A stretch of DNA of 7,380 nucleotides, taken from NCBI GenBank assembly GCA_002367635.1, contig DFDI01000030.1:1-7380 (forward strand). Direction: 5' to 3'. Numbering within the stretch: position 1 is the first letter of the stretch; each line of letters starts with the position of its first letter. The translations under genes were made by a program, and so were the position numbers. The stretch is from Betaproteobacteria bacterium UBA3031 (GTDB lineage: Bacteria > Pseudomonadota > Gammaproteobacteria > Burkholderiales > Eutrophovitaceae). Below are positions 1-5,605 of the stretch, in pieces. The notes under the pieces were generated by a model that worked only from the letters and a program-made list of their open reading frames with translations, had not been told where the DNA came from and made no database searches.

Positions 1-1187
1 GCGTACAGAGCGAACAAGGTCAGTCCTTGCAAATTAAACAATCCCCAAACAGTTTGGTCGGGGATGAAAGCCGCTATTAACAACGCATAGACGGGGAGCC
101 TCGCAGAACAAGTCATTAAAGGCGCCACTAGGATTGTAGTAATGCGGTCTCTCTGATTCTGAATCGAACGAGTTGACATAATGCCTGGGATCGCGCAGGC
201 AAAGCTGGAAAGCAAGGGGATAAAGGAGCGTCCCGAAAGCCCGGCCCCAATCATAAAACGGTCTAGTAAAAATGCTGCTCGTGGAAGATAGCCCGACTCT
301 TCCAAAATTAAAATAAACAAAAATAGAAATAAAATTTGAGGCAAGAAGATTACGACACTACCTACGCCACCAATTAGACCTTCGACAATGAATCCTCTCA
401 GCGGCCCCTCTGGCAAGACTATTTCCACAAAACGTCCGAATGCCCTGATACCTCCATCAATCAGCTCCATGAAGGGAGTAGCCCAGGAGAAGACCGCCTG
501 GAACATCAGAAACATAGCTAACGCCAAAATTACTAAACCAGCAACTGGATGTAGAAAAATCCTATCCAAAGCATCATCAATTGAAGAAGTTTTGCTGGGC
601 ATCACCACATTAGCGGAAATTAACCTTTTGGTTTCTTCGTGATAATCCATATCGCCAGCCAACAACGGAGAGACTTGAGGTAGGTTTTGCTTAATTTCAT
701 TAATTAACTGATCCGCACCATTTTTACGAACGGCAATTGTTTCTATGATTTGAATACCAAGTTCCTCTGACAACCCCTGGATGTTTATTATTACGCCGCG
801 TCGTTTTGCTGTATCAGACATATTGAGGGCCACAATCATCGGGATTCCGAGCGCCCTAACTTCCAAAACAAACCTTAAATGTAACCTTAGATTTGTCGCA
901 TCAACAACGCAGACAATGAGATCAGGACGTCTCTCACCTGAAACATTACCCAAACAAATATCCTTGGTAATGATTTCATCTAAACTCTCGGTATCAAAAG
1001 AGTAAGTGCCCGGCAGATCTAAAATTTCCCATTCTTGAAGGCCATCCAAACACATCAAGCCCGACTTTTTCTCTACCGTCACACCAGGGTAATTAGCCAC
1101 TTTTTGCCGACTACCAGTCAGCAAGTTAAATAGCGCTGTTTTCCCGCAATTTGGATTACCAACTAGAGCGATTCTCATGACAGTCAT
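1..1187 (-). CDS. feoB: FeoB ferrous iron transporter, N-terminal ~395 residues (cut by window edge)
   Basis: Inner-membrane Fe(II) permease with a cytoplasmic GTPase-like domain, the main ferrous iron importer in bacteria. Translating the minus strand gives the G1 loop GNPNCGKT (residues 10-17), G2 around PGVTVE (34-39), G3 DLPGTY (57-62) and G4 NMSD (122-125), then a linker with the FeoB-typical DRIFLHPVAG stretch. Hydrophobic membrane segments follow, with LPEGPLRG, an SGYLPRAAFLLDR-like motif and the first Gate motif SFIPLLSSFACAIPG, including the conserved Cys near residue 331. The rest of the Gate and membrane region lies beyond position 1; short-form FeoB proteins are about 600 residues or more. 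I chose the ATG at 1187 because an AGG lies 8 nt upstream; the next in-frame ATG (1178) gives a protein three residues shorter. It starts 17 nt after the feoA stop, so the two form one operon, presumably under the Fur box at 1462-1480. Identity is near certain. Confidence 0.97.
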   Translation of the reverse strand, partial: MTVMRIALVGNPNCGKTALFNLLTGSRQKVANYPGVTVEKKSGLMCLDGLQEWEILDLPGTYSFDTESLDEIITKDICLGNVSGERRPDLIVCVVDATNLRLHLRFVLEVRALGIPMIVALNMSDTAKRRGVIINIQGLSEELGIQIIETIAVRKNGADQLINEIKQNLPQVSPLLAGDMDYHEETKRLISANVVMPSKTSSIDDALDRIFLHPVAGLVILALAMFLMFQAVFSWATPFMELIDGGIRAFGRFVEIVLPEGPLRGFIVEGLIGGVGSVVIFLPQILFLFLFILILEESGYLPRAAFLLDRFMIGAGLSGRSFIPLLSSFACAIPGIMSTRSIQNQRDRITTILVAPLMTCSARLPVYALLIAAFIPDQTVWGLFNLQGLTLFALY

Positions 1188-1204
1188 GACTGTAACCTGA
1201 TCAG

Positions 1205-1483
1205 CTACCGAACTTCCACGCGACTTGCTTCGCTCGCACGAAGCGCGAATCTCGTGAATCCGATTTGCACTAGAAGTGGATCTTGGCCGATAGGGCCGAA
1301 AGTAATTAACTTCACGTCCTCCCCCTCAACAAACCCAAGGTTTATGAGTCTGCGCGCTATCGAGTCATTTGCAGAGATCGGAACCACGCTTGTAATTATT
1401 GCCTGCTCTCCAATCTTCATATCAGAGATGTATCTTTTGTTCATAGCGTCTAAATCTAAATGAGAATGATTTTCATTATACAT
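1205..1483 (-). CDS. feoA: FeoA, small SH3-like partner of FeoB
   Basis: Small cytoplasmic protein of the FeoA family (SH3-like beta barrel), needed for FeoB-dependent Fe(II) uptake, probably by acting on FeoB. The pattern is typical: KIGEQAIITSV, then a helix ending in RRLINLGFVEGEDV, then a GPIGQDPLLVQIG strand and the FALRASEA segment. It immediately precedes feoB. The start is uncertain. The ATG at 1483 has the only good Shine-Dalgarno (AGG, 6 nt upstream) and gives 92 residues, but its first residues (YNENHSH) are encoded by a Fur box, which also holds a TATAAT. FeoA proteins usually start about 8-10 residues before the KxGE motif. That fits the ATG at 1444 (79 residues, beginning MNKRYISDMKIGE) better, although its upstream region has no clear ribosome binding site. 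I give the longer form as the outer limit. Confidence 0.93.
   Translation of the reverse strand: MYNENHSHLDLDAMNKRYISDMKIGEQAIITSVVPISANDSIARRLINLGFVEGEDVKLITFGPIGQDPLLVQIGFTRFALRASEASRVEVR
1462..1480 (-). promoter_or_regulatory. Fur box of the feoAB operon
   Basis: Read on the minus strand, the 19 bases TATAATGAAAATCATTCTC match the classical Fur consensus GATAATGATAATCATTATC at 16 of 19 positions; mismatches are at positions 1, 9 and 17. Fur with Fe(II) would repress feoAB here, as is well established for feo operons. The site overlaps codons 2-8 of the long feoA reading frame and contains TATAAT (1480-1475), a perfect -10 hexamer. A GTGACA (-35-like, 5/6) lies upstream but only 14 bp away, shorter than the usual 16-18 bp. 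Bound Fur would therefore cover either the -10 element or the start of the transcribed region. Confidence 0.8.
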
Positions 1484-1489
1484 TTTTTA

Positions 1490-1492
1490 CCT
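1490..1492 (-). promoter_or_regulatory. Shine-Dalgarno AGG for the upstream feoA start
   Basis: TAGG followed by TAAAAA and the ATG at 1483 gives a core AGG with a 6-nt spacer. This is the only good ribosome binding site near the possible feoA starts and the main argument for the long form. If transcription starts inside the Fur box region, this site would not be in the mRNA. Confidence 0.45.
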
Positions 1493-1676
1493 AATGTCAC
1501 CATATCTATTAACTGCTTACGGCCACATTAATCACTAAAGGAGTGACAGGGTCTATACAAGCTTACAGAGCAGTCTAACCGCTAGATTTGGCACATAGGT
1601 CCGAGCAGCACCCATCGCAACTCCCACAAATCGCTTAGAATCAGGTATATCGAAATGTACAAATACCCTCAAGGTT

Positions 1677-2327
1677 ATGAAAATCAGAATCATCCCAGTT
1701 ACCCCTTTTTCTCAAAACTGCTCATTACTTATTTGTGAAACCACTAAAAAAGCAGCATTAGTCGATCCTGGCGGAGATATTGATCTCATATTTGACGTGA
1801 TCAAGGAAGAATCGATTACCGTAGAAAAAATTCTACTCACCCACGGACATCTAGATCACTGTGGTGCAAGTAAACAAATTCGAGACCAGCTTAATATTAC
1901 GATTGAAGGACCCCACAAAGATGATCAATTCTGGATTGACCAGCTCGAAGAACAAAGCAAACAATTTGGTTTACCCAATGCGTCTTCGTTCATTCCTGAT
2001 AGATACTTAAACGATAATGAAATTGTGGAATTTGGAACAATTAAATTATTGGTGAAGCACTGCCCGGGGCATACGCCTGGGCATGTTATTTTCTTTTCAC
2101 CCGAAGAAAAAATTGCGGTTGTCGGAGACGTGCTTTTCAGTGGGTCCATTGGACGAACCGACTTCCCAAGAGGGGATTACGACACACTCATCGAAGCAAT
2201 CACAACCAAACTGTGGCCCTTAGGTAACGATGTCACGTTTTTTCCCGGACATGGTCCAACTTCGACTTTTGGAATAGAAAGACAGACTAACCCTTATGTA
2301 GGGGACTTTGTAACGGGCATTCATTGA
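1677..2327 (+). CDS. gloC: GloC/YcbL-type metallo-beta-lactamase-fold hydroxyacylglutathione hydrolase
   Basis: Cytoplasmic type II glyoxalase family enzyme that hydrolyses hydroxyacyl-glutathione thioesters, such as the lactoylglutathione formed from methylglyoxal. The 216-residue protein reads along its whole length like E. coli YcbL (GloC, 215 residues), from the shared start RIIPVT-FSQNCSL to the PGHGP-ST-G-ER ending. Metal ligands are all present: THGHLDH at 55-61 (H56, H58, D60, H61), H132 in HCPGHTPGH, D151 in VVGDVLF and H192 in FPGHGP; SGSIGRTDFPRGD (155-167) is also family-typical. It lacks the C-terminal helical domain of classical GloB, as expected for this short family. The start is fixed by similarity to YcbL; the ribosome binding site is weak (AAGG only 2 nt from the ATG). 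It is divergent from feoAB and 50 bp ahead of the dioxygenase, with which it may be cotranscribed. Assignment to the YcbL family is secure; the in vivo substrate is inferred. Confidence 0.93.
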   Translation: MKIRIIPVTPFSQNCSLLICETTKKAALVDPGGDIDLIFDVIKEESITVEKILLTHGHLDHCGASKQIRDQLNITIEGPHKDDQFWIDQLEEQSKQFGLPNASSFIPDRYLNDNEIVEFGTIKLLVKHCPGHTPGHVIFFSPEEKIAVVGDVLFSGSIGRTDFPRGDYDTLIEAITTKLWPLGNDVTFFPGHGPTSTFGIERQTNPYVGDFVTGIH

Positions 2328-2377
2328 TGGTTTAAACTAGCGGTCAACTGACCAATGTTTCCGAAGGGGAATTACTT

Positions 2378-3247
2378 ATGGCACTAACAATCAAACCGCT
2401 GCATCCGCTATTTGTCGCAGAAGTTACTGGCCTGGATATTCGCGAGCCGTTGTCACTAGAAATTCAAGCTCAAATAAAAAACCTAATCGACCAACATGGC
2501 ATATTGATATTCCGAGATCAAAATATTTCAGATGACCAGCAAGTCGTATTCAGTCGATATTTTGGGGAAATTGAGATCGCTAACAGCAAACACAATATTA
2601 CGAAACAAGAACACCGCAGACTATCCAATTTGTTTGCTGACATATCTAACCTCAATAAAAATAACGAATTTCACGAAAAAGAATCACGACAACGAATCTT
2701 CAATTTAGGAAACAGAATATGGCACTCTGATAGTGCCTTTCGTCCAAATCCAGCGCGATACTCCTTATTATCGGGCAGAGAAGTCCCGAGTAAAGGTGGT
2801 GACACTCAGTACGCAGACATGCACACACCTTATGAGCGACTCAGTCCTGAAATGAAGGCGCGTATTGAGGACCTTCGATGTGAACATTCACTGATGTATT
2901 CTCGTGCTCGGCTCGGAATGGATTATTTTACTGAGCAAGAAAAAGAAGATTTCAAACCCGTCATACAACCTTTGGTTCGGACGCATCCTGCAACTGGAAG
3001 AAAGTCATTATTTCTTGCCTCACACGCAGGGCGAATAGTCGATTGGCCGATAACCGAAGCCAAATTACTACTTGAAGAATTAACTGAGATAGCCACACAG
3101 AGAGAATACGTCTACACCCATAAATGGAAACGCTACGATCTAGTGATGTGGGATAACCGACGCACAATGCACCGAGCGACGCGATTTGAGGACACTAAAG
3201 AGAAGCGAGACATGAGGCGAACGACAATAGCAGGTGATCCCGCCTAA
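2378..3247 (+). CDS. TfdA/TauD-family Fe(II)/2-oxoglutarate-dependent dioxygenase
   Basis: Non-heme iron oxygenase that couples oxidative decarboxylation of 2-oxoglutarate to hydroxylation of a substrate, often releasing a side group. The 289-residue protein has the family's usual length and follows the TfdA (2,4-D dioxygenase) pattern closely: PLHPLF near the N-terminus, LIFRDQ and FSRYFGEIE, then WHSDSAF with iron ligands H116 and D118, GGDT at 140-143, LVRTHPATGRKSLF, ATQREYVY and VMWDNRRTMHR with the third ligand H265. R277 and R281 align with the two TfdA arginines that bind the co-substrate and substrate carboxylates. The start has a good ribosome binding site (AAGGGG, 8 nt upstream). 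The gene follows gloC by 50 bp and converges with the acyl-CoA synthetase. TfdA-like proteins are common in bacteria that do not degrade 2,4-D, and other members act on sulfonates or other carboxylates, so the substrate cannot be named from sequence. Confidence 0.92.
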   Translation: MALTIKPLHPLFVAEVTGLDIREPLSLEIQAQIKNLIDQHGILIFRDQNISDDQQVVFSRYFGEIEIANSKHNITKQEHRRLSNLFADISNLNKNNEFHEKESRQRIFNLGNRIWHSDSAFRPNPARYSLLSGREVPSKGGDTQYADMHTPYERLSPEMKARIEDLRCEHSLMYSRARLGMDYFTEQEKEDFKPVIQPLVRTHPATGRKSLFLASHAGRIVDWPITEAKLLLEELTEIATQREYVYTHKWKRYDLVMWDNRRTMHRATRFEDTKEKRDMRRTTIAGDPA

Positions 3248-3329
3248 TATCCAAAAAAACAGAATTCACTCAATCAACTTCGTTGTGGCGAACGAACTAC
3301 AACGACCGTGATTCAAATCCAGACTGCTC

Positions 3330-4940
3330 TCAATTTGAGTCCCTTAGAAGACGTCGGATAATTTTACCGGTATTAGTTTTTGGCAAGTCAGACAAAAACT
3401 CAATTTCTCTCGGATACTCGTGCTTCGAAAGCCGCTCCCTCACCCATCCCTTTAGCTCTTCTATTAACTTCTCATTCGGAACACAACCGTCTCGCAACAC
3501 CACATAGGCCTTAACAATCTCGGTCCGAGCCTCGTCAGGCTGCCCGACTACGGCTGCAAATTGCACCGAGGGGTGAGCAGTCAAACAATCTTCTATGGGA
3601 CCAGGTCCGATACGATAACCCGCGCTAGTGATCACATCATCATCACGCCCAACAAATGTAATATAGCCCTCATCATCGATAGATCCGGTGTCACCTGTCA
3701 CTAACCAATTGCCGATAAATTTATCCTGCGTCGCTTGCTCGTTGTTCCAGTAGCCAAGAAACATTACGGGGTTCGGTGTAGATACCGCGATCATGCCCGT
3801 TTGTCCATAAGGTTTTTCATTCCCATCCGCATCAATAATTGCAACGCTGTGGCCTGGCGCCGCACGACCAATCGCTCCTGGTTTTAATGCATAAAGCGAT
3901 GAGCATCCACTCACTGTCATATTGCATTCCGTCTGTCCATAAAATTCATTAATAAAAACACCTAATGTATTGCGGGACCAATCCTGCAATTCAAATCCCA
4001 ATGACTCACCCCCGCTAGCTAACGATCTAAGTTTTAATGCCCCAAAATTTTTTGCTGGAATGGCTCGCATCATCCTCAGCGCAGTTGGAGGCATAAATAC
4101 GTTCCTAATAGAATGTCGGATCATCAAATCAAGCGCTGCATCAGGTTCAAACTTATCAAAGCGTCTGGCAATTACTGGGACACCGACTTGCCACGCAGCA
4201 AAAAGAACATCAACCAGACCACCAATCCAAGCCCAATCTGCTGGAGACCAAATTAAATCACCTTCTTGCCCTAGGAAATCATGCGAAAACTCAACTCCTG
4301 GCATGTGACCAATCATCGTACGATGTGGCAAAAGCGCCCCTTTTGGGTCGCCTGTTGTCCCCGAGGTATAAATAATCATCGCTGGATCATCTGCCATCGT
4401 TTGCACTGATTCGAAAGAATCAGAGGCGCGCTGAAGTAACCCATAAAAATCCTCTACGCCATCGCCATCGCCCTCGACATTGAACACAACTTGCAGATCT
4501 GGTAATTCATGTCGAATTGCAGCGATTGAATTCACCCCAACCGAGTCAGTAACAACGAACTTCGCACCAGAATCTCGCAATCGATATCGCAAAGCATCTT
4601 GTCCGAAAAGTGTAAACAAAGGCACCGCTATCGCGCCCGACCGATAGCTCGCCAAGTGCGTTACGCCCACCTCAGGCCGTTGCGGCAATAAAATAGCAAT
4701 CCGATCAAGGCGCTGCAAACCGAATGCGGAAAAAACGTTTGCCAGTTGATTCGACAACAAATGAATATCTTTAAACGTATACCGCTTTTGAATACCATCG
4801 GTCGTCTCGTACACCAATGCTGTACGACCGTCTTTCTCAATCCACTTATCGCATATATCCCAAGCTATGTTGTAGCGTTGAGGCACCTGCCATTTAAATT
4901 GATTAATCAGTGCTTGATAAGAGTTTGCTCTGGGTAACAT
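3330..4940 (-). CDS. AMP-forming acyl-CoA synthetase (ACSM/acetyl-CoA-synthetase-like)
   Basis: ANL-superfamily adenylating enzyme that activates a carboxylic acid with ATP and transfers it to CoA, giving acyl-CoA, AMP and PPi. The 536 residues show the full motif set: P-loop-like YTSGTTGDPKG (191-201), SPADWAW (232-238), EFYGQTEC (332-339), TGD (415-417, ribose-binding Asp), GRDDDVITSAGYRIGP (431-446) and C-terminal PKTNTGK with the catalytic Lys at 526. Acetate-specific Acs has a Trp just before QTE that closes the acyl pocket; here it is Gly335, as in medium-chain (ACSM) enzymes, so a substrate larger than acetate is likely. In the A8 segment, residue 448 is Pro where Glu is usual (GYRIGPxE). 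The first Met, followed by LPRANSY, fits the family; no clear Shine-Dalgarno precedes it. It converges with the dioxygenase across an 82-bp gap that has no clear terminator. The exact substrate is unknown. Confidence 0.93.
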   Translation of the reverse strand: MLPRANSYQALINQFKWQVPQRYNIAWDICDKWIEKDGRTALVYETTDGIQKRYTFKDIHLLSNQLANVFSAFGLQRLDRIAILLPQRPEVGVTHLASYRSGAIAVPLFTLFGQDALRYRLRDSGAKFVVTDSVGVNSIAAIRHELPDLQVVFNVEGDGDGVEDFYGLLQRASDSFESVQTMADDPAMIIYTSGTTGDPKGALLPHRTMIGHMPGVEFSHDFLGQEGDLIWSPADWAWIGGLVDVLFAAWQVGVPVIARRFDKFEPDAALDLMIRHSIRNVFMPPTALRMMRAIPAKNFGALKLRSLASGGESLGFELQDWSRNTLGVFINEFYGQTECNMTVSGCSSLYALKPGAIGRAAPGHSVAIIDADGNEKPYGQTGMIAVSTPNPVMFLGYWNNEQATQDKFIGNWLVTGDTGSIDDEGYITFVGRDDDVITSAGYRIGPGPIEDCLTAHPSVQFAAVVGQPDEARTEIVKAYVVLRDGCVPNEKLIEELKGWVRERLSKHEYPREIEFLSDLPKTNTGKIIRRLLRDSN

Positions 4941-4975
4941 ACTGCGCGCCGTTTTTACGTTAATGAAATGCTAAC

Positions 4976-5005
4976 AAAAAACTGGGTCGGCAGACTGACT
5001 ACCGA
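4976..5005 (-). terminator. Possible hairpin plus T6 run in the leader of the acyl-CoA synthetase
   Basis: On the minus strand TCGGTAG (5005-4999) can pair with CTGCCGA (4993-4987), with one G-U wobble and a 5-nt loop. CCCAG and then TTTTTT (4981-4976) follow. This resembles a weak intrinsic terminator that could stop read-through from the cold-shock gene, or an attenuator, since it ends 35 bp before the synthetase ATG. The 5-nt gap between stem and T-run weakens the case. Confidence 0.35.
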
Positions 5006-5060
5006 AGGGCCTTTAAGCTAAGACCGGAAGAGAACATTCTAAAATGAAAATTGGAGGGGG

Positions 5061-5087
5061 TTTGACGGGAGACAAGCTCCCGTCAAA
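5061..5087 (-). terminator. Strong hairpin after the cold-shock gene
   Basis: A perfect 11-bp inverted repeat, TTTGACGGGAG and CTCCCGTCAAA, is separated by a 5-nt loop and lies 17 nt past the csp stop codon. In the csp transcript it is followed by CCCCCTCC and only then by TTTT, so there is no immediate U-tract. It probably marks the 3' end of the csp mRNA, either as an imperfect terminator or as a stem protecting the end from exonucleases. The stem itself is certain; its function is inferred. Confidence 0.6.
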
Positions 5088-5104
5088 GTGTAACTTTTAA
5101 ATCA

Positions 5105-5311
5105 TTAATCTATCGATTGGATATTGGTCGCTTGGTCGCCTTTAGGGCCACTCGTGACGTCATACGATACTTTTTGATTTTCTTCTAACGTCTTAAAGCC
5201 ATTCGATTGAATTGCTGAAAAATGCACGAACAAATCTTTACCGCCATCATCGGGAGTGATAAAACCGAAACCTTTTGAATCGTTAAACCATTTAACTGTA
5301 CCAGTACTCAT
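5105..5311 (-). CDS. CspA-family cold-shock protein
   Basis: Single-domain OB-fold protein of 68 residues that binds single-stranded RNA and DNA and acts as an RNA chaperone. It shows the family opening MSTGTVKWFND, the RNP1 motif KGFGFI (13-18) and the RNP2 motif LFVHF (27-31), then FKTLEENQKVSYDV and GPKGDQATNI near the end. The reading frame is open 12 codons further upstream, but the ATG at 5311 is chosen because the conserved family N-terminus begins there and AAGGA lies 8 nt before it. It appears to be a monocistronic gene, with a hairpin downstream and its own TATAAT upstream. Csp genes have many paralogues with different control, so the sequence does not tell whether this copy is cold-induced. 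Confidence 0.96.
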   Translation of the reverse strand: MSTGTVKWFNDSKGFGFITPDDGGKDLFVHFSAIQSNGFKTLEENQKVSYDVTSGPKGDQATNIQSID

Positions 5312-5319
5312 TATGTCTT

Positions 5320-5324
5320 TCCTT
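5320..5324 (-). promoter_or_regulatory. Ribosome binding site fixing the csp start
   Basis: AAGGA on the minus strand with an 8-nt spacer to the ATG at 5311. It rules out the longer open frame that begins at 5347, whose extra 12 residues do not resemble any cold-shock protein N-terminus. Confidence 0.75.
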
Positions 5325-5370
5325 GAAAATAATAAAATAAATGCCAAAACTTCAAGAAGAGACCGTCTTT

Positions 5371-5403
5371 CACCTCATTATAGAATGCTTCCTTAATGAG
5401 GTG
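5371..5403 (-). promoter_or_regulatory. Likely csp promoter -10 inside a perfect 10-bp inverted repeat
   Basis: CACCTCATTA (5371-5380) and TAATGAGGTG (5394-5403) form a perfect dyad with a 13-nt spacer. On the minus strand the right arm overlaps a consensus TATAAT (5382-5377), placing a start site near 5369 and a leader of about 58 nt before the csp ATG. The -35 region at the usual spacing reads CTCACC, a poor match that lies partly in the other arm. The arrangement suggests an operator covering the core promoter; neither strand has a T-run after the dyad, so a terminator is unlikely. Confidence 0.45.
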
Positions 5404-5605
5404 AGGAGATAGCACGACATCGTTAAATATCTTCCCCAGCTTGATAATCTTGCACGCGCCTTATAACGTATAAAGCCAGTCACGTCAAAATAAATCTTAG
5501 CCGTCAAAACCTTTAAACTTAGATGTTTCAGTGGTTTTTTAACCACCTAATCACTAATATAAGACTGCATATAGTAACAGACACAACTTAAAGAGGGAAA
5601 CACGA
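5404..5605. other. Upstream region of maeB, non-coding, with short repeats
   Basis: Together with 5312-5403 this makes a 294-bp gap between divergent csp and maeB. No gene is seen in it. It holds a direct repeat CGTCAAAA at 5483-5490 and 5502-5509 (19 bp apart), a perfect 6-bp inverted repeat GTGGTT-TTTT-AACCAC at 5531-5546, and two -10-like hexamers on the plus strand, TATAAG (5558-5563) and TATAGT (5570-5575), neither with a convincing -35. These are the best candidates for the maeB promoter and its control sites, but none is secure. Confidence 0.35.
5593..5597 (+). promoter_or_regulatory. Ribosome binding site of maeB
   Basis: GAGGG with an 8-nt spacer to the ATG at 5606. It supports that start, from which the protein aligns with the usual MaeB N-terminus. 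Confidence 0.75.

Noticed and set aside
388..1005. Plus-strand open frames of 84 and 74 codons opposite feoB
   Set aside because: They lie entirely antisense to a feoB frame with intact G motifs and Gate sequence; their translations resemble no protein family and they lack ribosome binding sites.
2342..2353. GGTCA-AC-TGACC palindrome between gloC and the dioxygenase
   Set aside because: Only 5 bp per arm, with no promoter elements around it; it could easily arise by chance.
3279..3296. 6-bp inverted repeat TTCGTT/AACGAA in the convergent gap, considered as a terminator
   Set aside because: The stem is short and mixed in composition, with no T-run directly after it on either strand; the nearest run on the minus strand is about 19 nt away.
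3300..3325. TTCAAATCC resembling a tRNA T-loop
   Set aside because: There is no matching T-stem, anticodon arm, D arm or acceptor pairing around it, and it overlaps the approach to the synthetase stop.
5312..5347. Extended csp start giving 12 more residues
   Set aside because: The conserved cold-shock N-terminus and the AAGGA ribosome binding site both place the start at 5311.
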